From Candidatus Omnitrophota bacterium (lineage in GTDB: Bacteria > Omnitrophota > Gorgyraeia > Tantalellales > Tantalellaceae), in contig JADGBR010000019.1 in the NCBI GenBank assembly GCA_015231405.1, forward strand, positions 1 to 61,986: DNA of 61,986 nt, given 5' to 3'. The first letter of the stretch is position 1, and the number at the start of each line of letters is the position of its first letter. A program made the position numbers and the translations under genes. Of this stretch, positions 10,601 to 18,500 are shown piece by piece. The notes under the pieces are model-generated. The model was given only the letters and a program-made list of their open reading frames with translations, did no database searches and had not been told where the DNA came from.

Positions 10601-10891
10601 CCAGAGATCGTCAAAACTCTGCCCCCATGAGCCGGAAGAACCGTAATAGGGATCGCTCACTACGGAGGCCGCTAGAACATCCCGCATATCGGAAAAAGTG
10701 TGATACAGGAGCCGTTCGCGGGATAATTTGAGAGGGATACCTTCCTCATCCGATTCGGAGATCAAATAGGACTGGGTACAGTTAGAGTCAGGAGGATTTG
10801 AAATGCTTATTATCAGTATTAAGGAAGCGGACAACACCTTACGCAGTCTTTTTTTGCCGAAAGCAAAAAATAATCGCCTGAAATGGCTCAA
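4637..10891 (-). CDS. Giant surface protein: subtilase, YVTN beta-propeller, three LamG-like domains
   Basis: 2084 residues starting at TTG 10891; the basic n-region and hydrophobic 'VLSASLILIISIS' form a signal peptide. The S8 catalytic domain spans about 110-405, with Asp122 (VVDTG), His178 (GHGTHVSG), Asn268 (AAAGNSG) and Ser349 (GTSMATPHIAG) all intact. Three short Trp/Tyr repeats follow (410-485). A YVTN propeller covers about 630-965, with eight copies of a 42-residue unit (SPDGxxxYVxN, SVIRTSDNTVIKTV). Three concanavalin/LamG-like units (about 1180-1340, 1480-1640 and 1780-1950) alternate with YD-type linkers (YYEYSYVN, NPLDP). It probably acts outside the cell as an adhesive protease. 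The C-terminus ends in residues encoded by an intergenic word repeat rather than in a sorting domain, so the original tail may be lost. A run of ten G stands in place of the ribosome site. Confidence 0.9.
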   Translation of the reverse strand: MSHFRRLFFAFGKKRLRKVLSASLILIISISNPPDSNCTQSYLISESDEEGIPLKLSRERLLYHTFSDMRDVLAASVVSDPYYGSSGSWGQSFDDLWGLKSLKMSSAWDLATGKGVLVAVVDTGLDISHIDIDDNVFVNQTELNGLPGVDDDGNGYVDDIHGWDFAFMDNDPNDGAGHGTHVSGTIAAEANNEGVVGVAYDAKILPARALDGDGEGSYEDVAAAIRYAADMGAKVINMSIGGPADSILKAAIDYAFNKGCILIAAAGNSGETVSANTMDYPARYSNVISVGAIDPDNQRSYFSSYGAELDIMAPGNDILSLLSTGSYWEFPIELGVGANTGYTVFPGTSMATPHIAGIVALMFEQDPDLSFDDALRRLKFSAVDLGDPGWDKYYGWGRADAFRALSNDWYDSGQVRTWWLAAPDQWGMKRYDYYMTGEIQSEWLAVPDANKVYRYDYFKSGLVQSKWLSSPDSKGAIRYFFYESGRLNGLSLASTDTFGNISYQYYDENMAGVDHGRVLVSETSGGAVTKDLGYSLGTPTSLISDFSGPNFYSMNGRAYSFHSDAAGTLRSKKINLANGDTSYELFTDNKLSSLKYVPSQGKTTWLFWGDNIYDSFDNVAVEYLSHPIVTGNTKVGSSPMDIVLSPDGAYAYTANYSGNSVSVIRTSDNTVIKTVPVGSLPYDVAISPDGQFVYAANYVSNTMSVIRSSDNTVIKTVTVNNLGINSTPLSITPDGAYVYVANGLGNSVSVVRTSDNTITRTVSVGSYPSFIAITPNGSTAYVSNKSAGTVSVIRLSDNTVIKTVTVGTDPRFITVSPDGAYAYALNYSGNSVAVIRTSDNSVIKTVSTGKNPIHMTITSDGAYAYVVNSYGSSISVIRTSDNIVIKTVSVGSTPVNSCLNPAGTYLYVSNSSDDTVSVIRTSDNTVTETIKAGDLPTKLAVTPDGNKLLVLGQTSSDISSIDTATGYKAFTFNPATGDLLSIRASFSYLGMLPDPSWLDLPFPASGDWWKWCFDNGTVPEFPPLSSAYVKDGSGKVLTRTDHNDYLDTEYTYTWDYNVPGQVKIDMKYDHDSDGQKELIRTEIYANAADTDISHTGSWPLVSSETYGLDGNSLSRFDYTYYPGSGRIMTMTSKGAVKNDPLIGSFDPNVKYVKKYYLDESGENGLGRVYRLDAPLANWELSFDGDGDKIDCGRCQDLDLKAVSVSAWVKFSPEAMGTWQPIFVKRDSLGGKTFEIWKNSSDRLYFMANDGTGYAYFTETGFSLTSQAKWYNVIMTFDGAVMKGYINGIMAFSVNYAGIGMDFAANILLGGRDPGSDSLSGALKDVRVYNSALSGADIMNVYNGSTGVGGSVARWALDEGSGNAVSDGVGGNNGTIYGSQWTDAGLSEKSWYYQYTYLNPLDPMDTSLLKREKMSLNGGKLLDTASYFQGTNMRIATLEVYSETTSGEFEGKHVKYHYMNEDTAGQPARVRKAEVIEPLGELLFHGSGNYVNLGSGPSLELPVFSLSLDVNFSADLLDQWQPLFTKRTADGKDLEIWRDDKGRLYFMGSNAAGFVYARELSASLTRSDRWYNIVFTYDGTVLKGYLDGRPVISSNLDLYGLDFGGDIFLGYRASDGSGMSGKMRNVSLFSRGLTGPEAAAVSSGADIPDGLVSRWNIDDGSGTVVMDSYGNNNGIASGALWITTGVKDTSWNYEYEYLSPLDPSNAALAVKTKRYTNTGEEIESAVHYTDLSNRVKTLEVFRESIPGEFSGKRVKYYYRNEDSGNGKGRLDRTDVIMYDHALQFGANGDSVNCAASASTNLSSLTVSQEVNFSESALLSWQPIFVKRTDDSSRSFELWKTDDNRVYLSGTDGAGNYTGFKTGALSFSKDTWYDIAATYDGTSVTIYLNGTAIYSRSIRFDAMDFYADIQIGYRRSSDTSINGMMRDVNLYSRALSASEINSLHNNTDISTGLVSRWELTEGSGLTAYDSAGSNNGVILGAGWAETGISDASYYYEYSYVNENDPKDGTILSRIKRNYNNGAIITGASLRSIASPSVKKRRIHDPGILSELTSMQRAGSKKHKEFTGYSIRIQNTEARIQNKTTGI

Positions 10892-10899
10892 CAGGTGTT

Positions 10900-10909
10900 C
10901 CCCCCCCCC
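10900..10909 (-). repeat. G10 homopolymer tract acting as ribosome binding site
   Basis: Ten C on the plus strand read as A-G10 on the coding strand, 8 bases before the TTG start and directly after the predicted transcript start. No other Shine-Dalgarno sequence is present. Such a tract is prone to slippage. Confidence 0.7.
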
Positions 10910-10917
10910 TAAAAGGT

Positions 10918-10946
10918 ATTATAGCATCTGTAACCTTTCTGGCCAA
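10918..10946 (-). promoter_or_regulatory. Promoter of the giant subtilase gene
   Basis: On the minus strand there is TTGGCC (10946-10941), a 17-bp spacer and a perfect TATAAT (10923-10918). The transcript would start near 10911, leaving a leader of about 20 nt that consists mostly of the G10 tract. Confidence 0.6.
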
Positions 10947-11025
10947 GTTGAAATTTTCATCTCCTTTACGCCATCGGCACGAGAAGAAAAAACATTTTGA
11001 AAGTCACATGGTTCTCGGGCTAAAT

Positions 11026-11050
11026 CCCTTGACCCTTGACCCTTGACCCT
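11026..11050. repeat. Tandem CCCTTGA word repeat
   Basis: Three and a half copies of the 7-bp word CCCTTGA lie just before murJ. The same word recurs as an inverted pair at 57608-57696. Each copy also creates a TTGACC hexamer, so it could double as a -35 element for murJ. Confidence 0.7.
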
Positions 11051-11065
11051 GTTAATATGACGCAT

Positions 11066-12634
11066 ATGAGCCAGAATAAGAAGCTTCTCAAATTTACCGG
11101 TATCATAGGGCTATCGACGTTCGCGAGCAGGATACTGGGTTTCGCCAGGGACGTTCTTTTCGCGAGGCTCTTCGGTACGGATATTTACGCCCAGGCGTTT
11201 GTCGTGGCTTTCCGGCTGCCGAACATGCTCCGGGACCTGATAGGCGAAGGGGCCACTAACGCTGCGATAGTGCCGGTTCTTAGCAAGTACAGGCACAGCT
11301 ATCCGATAAAGAGATACTGGCAGGGCGCGCGGTCGATATTTCTCAACCTTGTCCTGGTCATGGGGGTAGTTATAATCGTTGGGTTCACTTTCGCGCCGTT
11401 CCTTGTCAAAATACTCGCCCCGGGGTTCGTCGAATCGCCCGAGAAATTCTCTTACACCGTTCTTCTCACTAAACTGCTGTTGCCTTATATCTTTTTCCTG
11501 GGCCTGGTCTCATACTGTAACGGGATATTGAATTCGTTCGATTATTTTCTTACCCCCGCGCTGTCGCCGGTATTGCTAAATATTTGCATGGTCGTAGCTC
11601 TGGTCTATGTGTGCCCCGTAGTCGGGGTCAAAGGGCTGGTCATAGGTATTTATGTCGGAGGCATCGCGGAAGTGCTGCTCCAGGTCCCTCAAATGTATAA
11701 GAAAGGGTTCAGGTGGATAAACGATTTTAAGCTCATACATCCCGCTTCCGTCAGGGTGTGGGGGCTTCTGATACCGCGGATGGTAGGGTCGGCCGTTTAC
11801 CAGCTGAGCATACTCATAGATACCGTAATGGCCTCTCTGAGCGTTGTCGTAGGCGCGGGCGGCGTCGCGGCTTTGTACTACGCGCACAGGCTTACTCATT
11901 TACCGCTGGCTATTTTCGGCATATCGCTGGCGACGGCGGTCCTCCCGAGGATGAGTCGGGAAGCTGCGGCCGGGGACAATGAAGGGTTGAAGAAGACCAT
12001 GGCTTTTTCCCTAGGGATCGTTTTTCTTATTATGATACCCGCCTCAGTCGGGCTCATGGTGCTTTCAGATCACATTATCAGGCTGTTGTTCCAGCGGGGC
12101 GAGTTCACGGAGTATTCGACAAGTATAACTTCGAACGCTCTGTATTATTACACTTTCGGACTGGCTGCTTTCGCGGGGATCAAGATACTGGTCAGCGCAT
12201 TCTTTTCTCTGGGTGACACGAAGACCCCGGTAAAAACTGCGTCCATGGCCCTTTTTATCAATTTCGTACTCATCCTGATATTTATGTGGAAGCTTAAGAT
12301 AGGCGGCCTCGCCCTCGCGACTTCGGTAGCGGCCATCTGGAACTTCGGTATACTGTACGTGATGCTGGTAAAGAAGATAGGGGATTTCGGCACGAAAGGC
12401 CTCGCGAGAGATCTTGTGAAAATATCCGTTTCCAGCGTTTTGATGGGGGTGCTGACGCATTTAATGGGTAACCTCATCGTAAGCGGCGTTAAAAGCAATA
12501 TCGTACAACTCGCGCTGCTTGGCGGCGACATCGCGTTAAGCGGGATATTTTTCATCGTGCTTGCCTGGCTTTTTGGGATAGGAGATGTGCGGCGGTTCGT
12601 AAAGGGGTGTTTCAGGCGTGTGGGTGTGAAGTAG
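11066..12634 (+). CDS. murJ: Lipid II flippase MurJ (MviN)
   Basis: About 520 residues with fourteen predicted hydrophobic segments, typical of MurJ, the MOP-superfamily flippase that moves lipid II across the inner membrane for peptidoglycan synthesis. Diagnostic sequence is at the start: 'STFASRILGFARDVLFARLFG' type, then 'AFRLPNMLRDLIGEGA', which carries the conserved Arg and Glu/Asp residues of the central cavity. Three starts are possible (TTG 11036, ATG 11057, ATG 11066), none with a good ribosome site. ATG 11066 is preferred because it places the first membrane helix normally and keeps the CCCTTGA repeat outside the gene. The gene's presence implies a peptidoglycan wall. Confidence 0.95.
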   Translation: MSQNKKLLKFTGIIGLSTFASRILGFARDVLFARLFGTDIYAQAFVVAFRLPNMLRDLIGEGATNAAIVPVLSKYRHSYPIKRYWQGARSIFLNLVLVMGVVIIVGFTFAPFLVKILAPGFVESPEKFSYTVLLTKLLLPYIFFLGLVSYCNGILNSFDYFLTPALSPVLLNICMVVALVYVCPVVGVKGLVIGIYVGGIAEVLLQVPQMYKKGFRWINDFKLIHPASVRVWGLLIPRMVGSAVYQLSILIDTVMASLSVVVGAGGVAALYYAHRLTHLPLAIFGISLATAVLPRMSREAAAGDNEGLKKTMAFSLGIVFLIMIPASVGLMVLSDHIIRLLFQRGEFTEYSTSITSNALYYYTFGLAAFAGIKILVSAFFSLGDTKTPVKTASMALFINFVLILIFMWKLKIGGLALATSVAAIWNFGILYVMLVKKIGDFGTKGLARDLVKISVSSVLMGVLTHLMGNLIVSGVKSNIVQLALLGGDIALSGIFFIVLAWLFGIGDVRRFVKGCFRRVGVK

Positions 12635-12671
12635 AGTGCACGTGTGCACGGGTTCCGGGTGCACGGGTTGT
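12634..12671. repeat. GTGCACGGGTT word repeat after murJ
   Basis: The word GTGCACGGGTT is present twice with a partial third copy (GTGCACGT), directly after the murJ stop codon. Confidence 0.55.
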
Positions 12672-12696
12672 TTGAGGAGTGGGAGAATGGAAATAG

Positions 12697-12785
12697 ACAT
12701 AGTAGGCGCGGACCCCTGTGTCCGCGCATGGATCAGTCCGCGGGGCGCGATCATACCCCGACACAGGGGTCGGGGTCTACTACTT
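12697..12785. repeat. MITE-like inverted repeat upstream of uvrC
   Basis: The ends AGTAGGCGCGGACCCCTGTG and CACAGGGGTCGGGGTCTACT are imperfect inverted repeats of about 22 bases around a GC-rich centre. No gene lies inside; the upstream open extension of the uvrC frame through it is not considered coding. Confidence 0.6.
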
Positions 12786-12825
12786 TTATTTCCCAGTATC
12801 GCTGCTTACTTCCACCCAAAAGCAT

Positions 12826-14079
12826 ATGGTCAATAACCTAACCGACAAACTTAAATCGATCCCCGACTCCCCGGGAGTCTACCAATATTTTGACGAGTTG
12901 GGGACATTGCTATACGTCGGGAAGGCCAAAAGCCTTAAGAAACGTGTGGCGTCCTATTTCCACCGCGCACGGGCGCATGACGCTCGGATACAGAACCTTG
13001 TCGGCGAGATACGTGACATCAAATATATCGTAACGGCCTCCGAAGAAGAAGCCTTCATATACGAAGCCGGACTTATTAAAGACCACAAGCCCCGGTACAA
13101 TATCGAGCTGAAGGACGACAAATCCTATCCATATCTCAAATTGACCGTGAACGAGGAATACCCCCGCCTTGTCCTTACGAGAAAAAGAGCGCCGGACGGA
13201 GCCCTTTATTACGGGCCGTATCCTAACGCGGGCCTCCTCAAAAAAGCACTGTCGTTCATGAGGAAAGTGTTCCCACTGAGGAGTTGTGTCAAGCTGCATA
13301 AGAAGGTATGCCTCGAATACCACATGGAACAATGCCCGGGCGTCTGCGAAGGAAAAGTGCCGAGGGAGGCATATATCTCGATAGTCGAACAGCTTAGATC
13401 ATTTCTTGAGGCAAGGAAAGACGGCCTTATCAGCTCTCTTGAAAACGAGATGAAGGCCGCTTCTTCCGATATGGAATACGAAAGAGCGTTAAAGGTCAAG
13501 GGGCGCATCGAAGCTCTTACGGCCGTACGGTCGGCCTATAACCGGTCTGGATATCCGGTTTTCGGGGAGCTTGAGGAACTTAGGAATATAGCCCGGCTGA
13601 ATAAGGACCCGCGCGATATAGAATGTTTCGATATCTCGAATATATCCGGCCGCAGCGCCGTCGGGTCAATGGTGAAATTCACCGGTGGTAAACCGTTCAA
13701 GAAAGGATACAGGAAGTTCAGGATAAGGACCGTTCCCGGGGCCGACGATTACTCGATGATCAGGGAAGTCGTCCGGCGTAGATACACTCGGCTCATTGCC
13801 GAGGGTGTACCCCTACCCGACCTTGTGATGATAGACGGCGGGAAGGGGCACCTTTCTTCGGCCAAAGAGGTGCTGGATTCCCTGGGGATGGAGGATGTGG
13901 ACATAGTCAGCATAGCGAAAGAGTTCGACCATCTTTACACCGTAAAGTCCGGCCAGCCTTTCCCCGGGATCGAGGGTGCTTTTTCTCATCCAGCGCGTCC
14001 GCGACGGGGCGCACCGGTTCGCGATAGCGTATCACCGGACGCTGAGGTCGAAAGAGGCGTTCGGGCCGGGGCGGGGTAA
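12826..14079 (+). CDS. uvrC: Excinuclease ABC subunit C, frameshifted and lacking the C-terminal HhH domain
   Basis: UvrC makes both incisions in nucleotide excision repair. From ATG 12826 the GIY-YIG nuclease is clear (GVYQYFDE, then [14 protein letters not shown]). Next come the cysteine-containing linker, the UVR helix pair that binds UvrB (about 200-235) and the RNase H-like nuclease ([23 protein letters not shown]). At about 13966-13972 the frame breaks: this frame continues with unrelated residues to 14079. The expected continuation ([10 protein letters not shown], then [15 protein letters not shown]) lies in the +1 frame from 13970. Even in that frame the protein stops at 14126 inside a GTGGGACG repeat, so the helix-hairpin-helix DNA-binding domain is absent. 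Possible explanations are a sequencing indel, a recent pseudogene or a truncated functional form. The upstream in-frame extension to 12718 crosses a repeat and is not used. Confidence 0.88.
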   Translation: MVNNLTDKLKSIPDSPGVYQYFDELGTLLYVGKAKSLKKRVASYFHRARAHDARIQNLVGEIRDIKYIVTASEEEAFIYEAGLIKDHKPRYNIELKDDKSYPYLKLTVNEEYPRLVLTRKRAPDGALYYGPYPNAGLLKKALSFMRKVFPLRSCVKLHKKVCLEYHMEQCPGVCEGKVPREAYISIVEQLRSFLEARKDGLISSLENEMKAASSDMEYERALKVKGRIEALTAVRSAYNRSGYPVFGELEELRNIARLNKDPRDIECFDISNISGRSAVGSMVKFTGGKPFKKGYRKFRIRTVPGADDYSMIREVVRRRYTRLIAEGVPLPDLVMIDGGKGHLSSAKEVLDSLGMEDVDIVSIAKEFDHLYTVKSGQPFPGIEGAFSHPARPRRGAPVRDSVSPDAEVERGVRAGAG

Positions 14080-14128
14080 GAGGGAGCCTCGTTCCCGTGG
14101 GACGTGGGACGTGGGACGTGGGATGTGA
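13970..14128 (+). pseudogene. Displaced C-terminal piece of UvrC in the +1 frame
   Basis: The +1 frame encodes the conserved UvrC segment with [15 protein letters not shown], then Gly/Arg-rich residues and '[10 protein letters not shown]' translated from the GTGGGACG repeat, and a TGA at 14126. Restoring one base near 13969 would join it to the upstream frame. No helix-hairpin-helix motif follows. Confidence 0.8.
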
Positions 14129-14168
14129 AACTCCGTTTGAGGTGAGGCTTACGTCCTACGTCCCACGG
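14095..14168. repeat. GTGGGACG word repeat, mirrored
   Basis: About four tandem GTGGGACG/GTGGGATG units (14096-14125) are followed by CTTACGTCCTACGTCCCACG in reverse complement (14149-14168), giving a long imperfect hairpin after uvrC. The same word family recurs at 28125-28183. Confidence 0.75.
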
Positions 14169-14208
14169 GACTCTGTCTACTTCTTACATACGGAAGCGTC
14201 CTTCATCC

Positions 14209-14237
14209 TTTACACCCCTGGTATATGCTGATATAAT
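14209..14237 (+). promoter_or_regulatory. Promoter of prfB
   Basis: TTTACA (14209-14214), a 17-bp spacer and TATAAT (14232-14237) with a TGA just upstream of the -10. GGAGG at 14255-14259 precedes ATG 14267. Confidence 0.65.
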
Positions 14238-14266
14238 GCCCAAAACGATAAACCGGAGGAGAACCG

Positions 14267-15371
14267 ATGCTGGAGGAACTTTGTACGGCTGTCAAGGAAA
14301 TGGAAGCGCTGTTAAAAGAGATCCGGGGGTATCTTTGACCTCGATAAAAATAGTGTCAGGATGAAAGAGCTCGAGAGCGAGCTCAACGCGCCCGAGATAT
14401 GGAAGAACCAGGAAAAAGCTAATACTCTGTCCGAAGAGCTCAAGTCTTTACGGTCGCTGATAGGGCCTTACAGGGAGATCGACGGGCATTTTCACGCCGT
14501 TAAAGAGCTTACGGCGATAGTCGAGCCGGGGGATTCGTCCTCTATAGAGAGTTTTCTTTCCGAGATCAGGGGGCTGAAAAAGCAGGCCGAACAACTCGAA
14601 TTCAAATCCCTCCTGGGGGAACCCCTGGATAAATGCACTGCCATACTGAGCATAAACGCCGGTGCCGGCGGGACGGAATCATGCGACTGGGCTTCGATGC
14701 TTTTCAGGATGTACATGCGCTGGGCGGAGGCGAGCGGGTGTCAGGTAGAAGTGATGGACCAGCTTTCCGGTGAAGAAGCGGGGCTGAAGAACGCCACTTT
14801 TGTGATCAGGGGCAGCTACGTTTTCGGTAATTTGAAAAGCGAGACCGGCGTTCACAGGCTTGTCAGGATCTCTCCTTTCGACGCCAATAAAAGAAGGCAC
14901 ACATCATTCGCGTCGGTTGACGTTATCCCGGAAATAGACAGCGACATCAAAGTGGACATCAATGAAACAGACCTCAGGATAGATACTTACAGGTCGAGCG
15001 GAGCCGGGGGCCAGCATGTCAACACTACGGATTCGGCCGTCCGGATAACACATATTCCGACGGGTATCGTGGTCCAGTGCCAGAAGGAAAGGTCTCAGCA
15101 CAAGAACAAGGCCACGGCGATGAAGCTCCTCAGGTCCCGTATATACGATGCTGAGAAGAAAAAGATCGACGAAAAAGCGATGACCGCTTACGATCAGAAA
15201 AAACGCATAGAGTGGGGGAGCCAGATAAGGTCTTATGTCCTTCATCCCTATAAAATGGTGAAAGACCACAGGACGGAATACGAGACCTCGAGCGCCGAAA
15301 AAGTGCTCGACGGGAATCTCGAGGGATTTATCGAGGCGTATCTGAAGTTTATGGCGAGTAATGACAAATAG
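14267..15371 (+). CDS. prfB: Peptide chain release factor 2, expressed by programmed +1 frameshift
   Basis: Two frames make one protein of about 367 residues, the length of E. coli RF2. ATG 14267, with GGAGG 8 bases upstream, opens a 23-codon frame ending CTT-TGA at 14333-14338. Reading shifts +1 so that GAC 14337 is the next codon, and translation continues to 15371. The catalytic GGQ falls at about residues 247-249 (GAGGQHVN). The UGA/UAA recognition tripeptide SPF is at about 202-204 ([15 protein letters not shown]). RF2 releases the chain at UGA and UAA. The ATG at 14361 would drop the first 31 residues and is not the real start. Because RF2 itself reads the internal UGA, expression is autoregulated. 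Confidence 0.97.
14324..14339 (+). promoter_or_regulatory. Programmed +1 frameshift site of prfB
   Basis: CGGGGGTATCTTTGAC matches the classical element: an internal Shine-Dalgarno-like G run three bases before the slippery CTT, then an in-frame UGA followed by C (a weak termination context). Spacing is identical to the E. coli site. Confidence 0.96.
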
Positions 15372-15407
15372 TGCATGGGTTGTTAAAGTTTGAATGGGGA
15401 AGTATGC

Positions 15408-15496
15408 CGTCATTGCGAGGAGCGATAGCGACGAAGCAATCTATATGGGGATAATTTAATGATTTTTTAGATTGCTTCGCTTCGCTCGCAATGACG
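15408..15496. repeat. Inverted repeat (ATTGCGAGGAGCGA...AAGCAATCT family)
   Basis: The left arm 15408-15442 and right arm 15469-15496 are near reverse complements around an AT-rich loop. A closely similar palindromic sequence is common in intergenic regions of unrelated bacterial genomes. It contains no gene. Confidence 0.8.
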
Positions 15497-15518
15497 GACC
15501 AAAGAGTCAATTGTTGAA

Positions 15519-15555
15519 GGTCCATAGTACATGGTCCATAGTCTATGGTCCCGTA
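15519..15555. repeat. GGTCCATAG/CTATGG word repeat
   Basis: The word GGTCCATAG occurs twice with partial and mirrored copies (GTACATGGTCCATAGTCTATGG), forming a small palindromic cluster between prfB and secA. Confidence 0.6.
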
Positions 15556-15586
15556 GACAAATAAGTCTAACGAAGGGAGCTTACTG

Positions 15587-18500
15587 ATGATAATGGGTCT
15601 ATTTCGAAGCATATTCGGCACGCAGGACGAGCGCAGGATACGTAAGACGCGTCCGATCATAGAAGAGATAAACCGGCTTGAGGACGGCATATCCAAACTC
15701 CGCGACGATGAGATAAAGGCGAGAGCTCTCGAGCTTAGCGCGGCAATGAAAGCCGGCATGAAAAGCATAGAGGCCGAGGAAAAAGCGGTAAGGGAAGCCA
15801 TAGCGGTATCAAGCTCGCAGCAGGAAAGGAATAAGCACAAAAAGGCTTTGAGGAAACTCAAGAACGAGGTGATAGACGAAAAACTTTCCGAAGTGTTCGC
15901 GCTTGTCAGGGAGGCGTCGCGAAGAACGATAGGGCTAAGGCATTTCGATGTTCAGCTTATAGGCGGCATGGTGCTGCACGGAGGCAATATCACCGAGATG
16001 ACCACCGGTGAGGGTAAAACGCTTGTAGCGACCCTCGCGGCGTCTCTTAATGCTCTTGCCGGCGAACGCGTTCATGTCGTTACGGTCAACGATTACCTGG
16101 CGAAGAGAGACTCCGACTGGATGGGTCCTATCTACAGATTCCTTGGGCTTTCGGTTGGCGTCATACAGCATGACATGAGGCCCGAGATCCGTAAGGTCCA
16201 ATACGCTTCGGACATAGTTTACGGTACTAATAACGAGTTTGGTTTCGATTACCTGCGGGACAATATGGTCGTGGACCCGTATGATATGGTCCAGGGGCAT
16301 CTAGGCTACGCCGTAGTCGACGAGGTCGACAGCATTCTCATCGATGAGGCCAGGACGCCGCTCATTATTTCCGGACCGGTGGACGAGACGAACGAGTCTT
16401 ATAACGAGATGAGGCCCATTGTCGAGGAGATAGTGAAACAGCAGAAGAGGCTGGTCAGGGATTATATGGCTAAGCTCCGGCCCATACTCGATACCGGGAA
16501 GGACGAGGCCGGGAATCTTCTCTACCTGGTCCACAAGGCCGACCCCAAGAACCGCGAGTTCCTGGACCTGATCCTTAAAGACCTTAAAGCCAAGGGGCTT
16601 CTGGACAGGGCACAGTCCAACCTCGACAGCAAAATGATGGAGAAGGAGAAGGATGATATCCTGCAGGAGCTGTTCTACGTCTTTGACGAGAAAAGCAGGG
16701 ACACAACTTTCAGCGCGAAAGGCCTCCAGCTCATGAAGGACAAGTTCTCCCTCGAGTTCATGCTTGAGGATCTTGAAGCTAAACTGGCGGAGCTCTCGGA
16801 AGAGGAAATACCGGAAGACGAAAAGATAAAAAAGAGGAACGACCTCACGGTAGCTTACGCCGCTCAGCAGCGCAACGTCGAGAGCATAAAACAGCTTTTA
16901 AAAGCCTTTATCCTTTTCGAAAGGGACGTAGATTACGTGATCAACGAGAACAAGATAGTGATAGTCGATAGCTTTACCGGCAGGATGATGCCCGGCCGGC
17001 GTTTCTCGGACGGGCTCCACGAGGCCATAGAAGCCAAGGAAAGGGTGGAAGTTCAGAGGGAGAGCCAGACGCTCGCCACCATAACCCTGCAGAATTATTT
17101 CCGTATGTACGATAAACTTTCCGGCATGACCGGTACGGCCAAGACGGAAGAGATGGAGTTCGAGAGCATCTATCTTCTGTCAGTCGTACAGATCCCCACG
17201 AATAAAGGCCTTAGGAGGGAGAACTTTCCGGACAGGATATACAAAACCGAAGAGGAGAAATTCAACGCTATTGGGGACGATGTCGCCGGATGTAACGCCA
17301 AGGGAAGGCCGGTCCTGGTCGGGACCATATCGATCGAGAAATCCGAGAGGCTTAGCCGGCTGTTGTCTAAGAAAGGCGTTAAACACAATGTCCTTAACGC
17401 GAAGCATCACGCCAGGGAAGCGAGCATAGTGGCGCAGGCCGGGAGGTTCGGCGCGGTTACGATAGCGACTAACATGGCCGGAAGGGGTACGGATATACTT
17501 CTCGGCGGCAGTCCCGAGGCTCTCGCTCATGACGAGGTCGAGAAGCTCGCTATAGAGGACCCGATCGAAAGGGCGAAGGTTTTCGAGAAATATCTGGCGG
17601 AGTTCAAGGATAATAACCAGGCGGAACACGATAAAGTCGTTAATGTCGGCGGCCTGCATGTAACCGGCACCGAGAGGCACGAGTCCCGGAGAATAGATAA
17701 CCAGCTCAGGGGGCGTTCCGGAAGGCAGGGTGACCCGGGATCCTCGAGGTTCTATCTGTCTCTCGAGGATGATCTTATGCGCATATTCGGGTCGGACAGG
17801 ATCAAAGCGATTATGAACCACCTGGGAATGGAGGAAGGCGAAGTAATAGAGAATCCTCTCGTCACAAGGGCCGTGGCCACCGCACAGAAAAGGGTGGAGG
17901 GACAGAACTTCGAGATAAGGAAACATCTGCTCAAGTACGACGACATCATGAACAGGCAGCGCGAGATCATTTATACCAGGAGAAGGATGATACTGACGAG
18001 CGAAGATCTTCGGGAAGAATTCCTTGAGTGCTTTTCGGTGAGCGCGGAAAGCCTCCTGCTCAAATGGGACGAGGACCCCGACACCGCTACGCTCATCAAG
18101 AACATAATGTACAAGTACGTGATGAGCGTCAAAGAGGACGAGATAGAGAAACTTTACGCCAAGGATATCCTCGCGCTTTTGACGCAAAAAGCCGGAGATC
18201 TTTATTCCATGAGGGAAAAGCTCATTGGGAAGGATCGCCTCCGTGATATCGAGAAAATGATAATGCTTTCGGTGATAGATTCCAACTGGAAAGAGTACCT
18301 TAGGGAGATAGACGACCTCCGGGAAGGCATATCCTGGAGGGCATATGCCCAGAAGGATCCCTTTGTCGAATTCCAGCACGAAGCGTTCGGGATGTTCCAG
18401 GAACTTATGTCGAAGATCGACGAGCAGGTGGCAGAGAGGCTCATGAAGATATCTCTCATGGAGGAACAGTTCAAAAAACGGATGATGGGCCAGGACCGGA

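Noticed and set aside
12718-12825. Upstream in-frame extension of uvrC
   Set aside because: It is the translation of the MITE-like inverted repeat; the GIY-YIG domain begins normally after ATG 12826.
13960-13980. Programmed frameshift in uvrC like that of prfB
   Set aside because: No slippery codon, stop codon or internal Shine-Dalgarno at the break; decay or sequence error is simpler.
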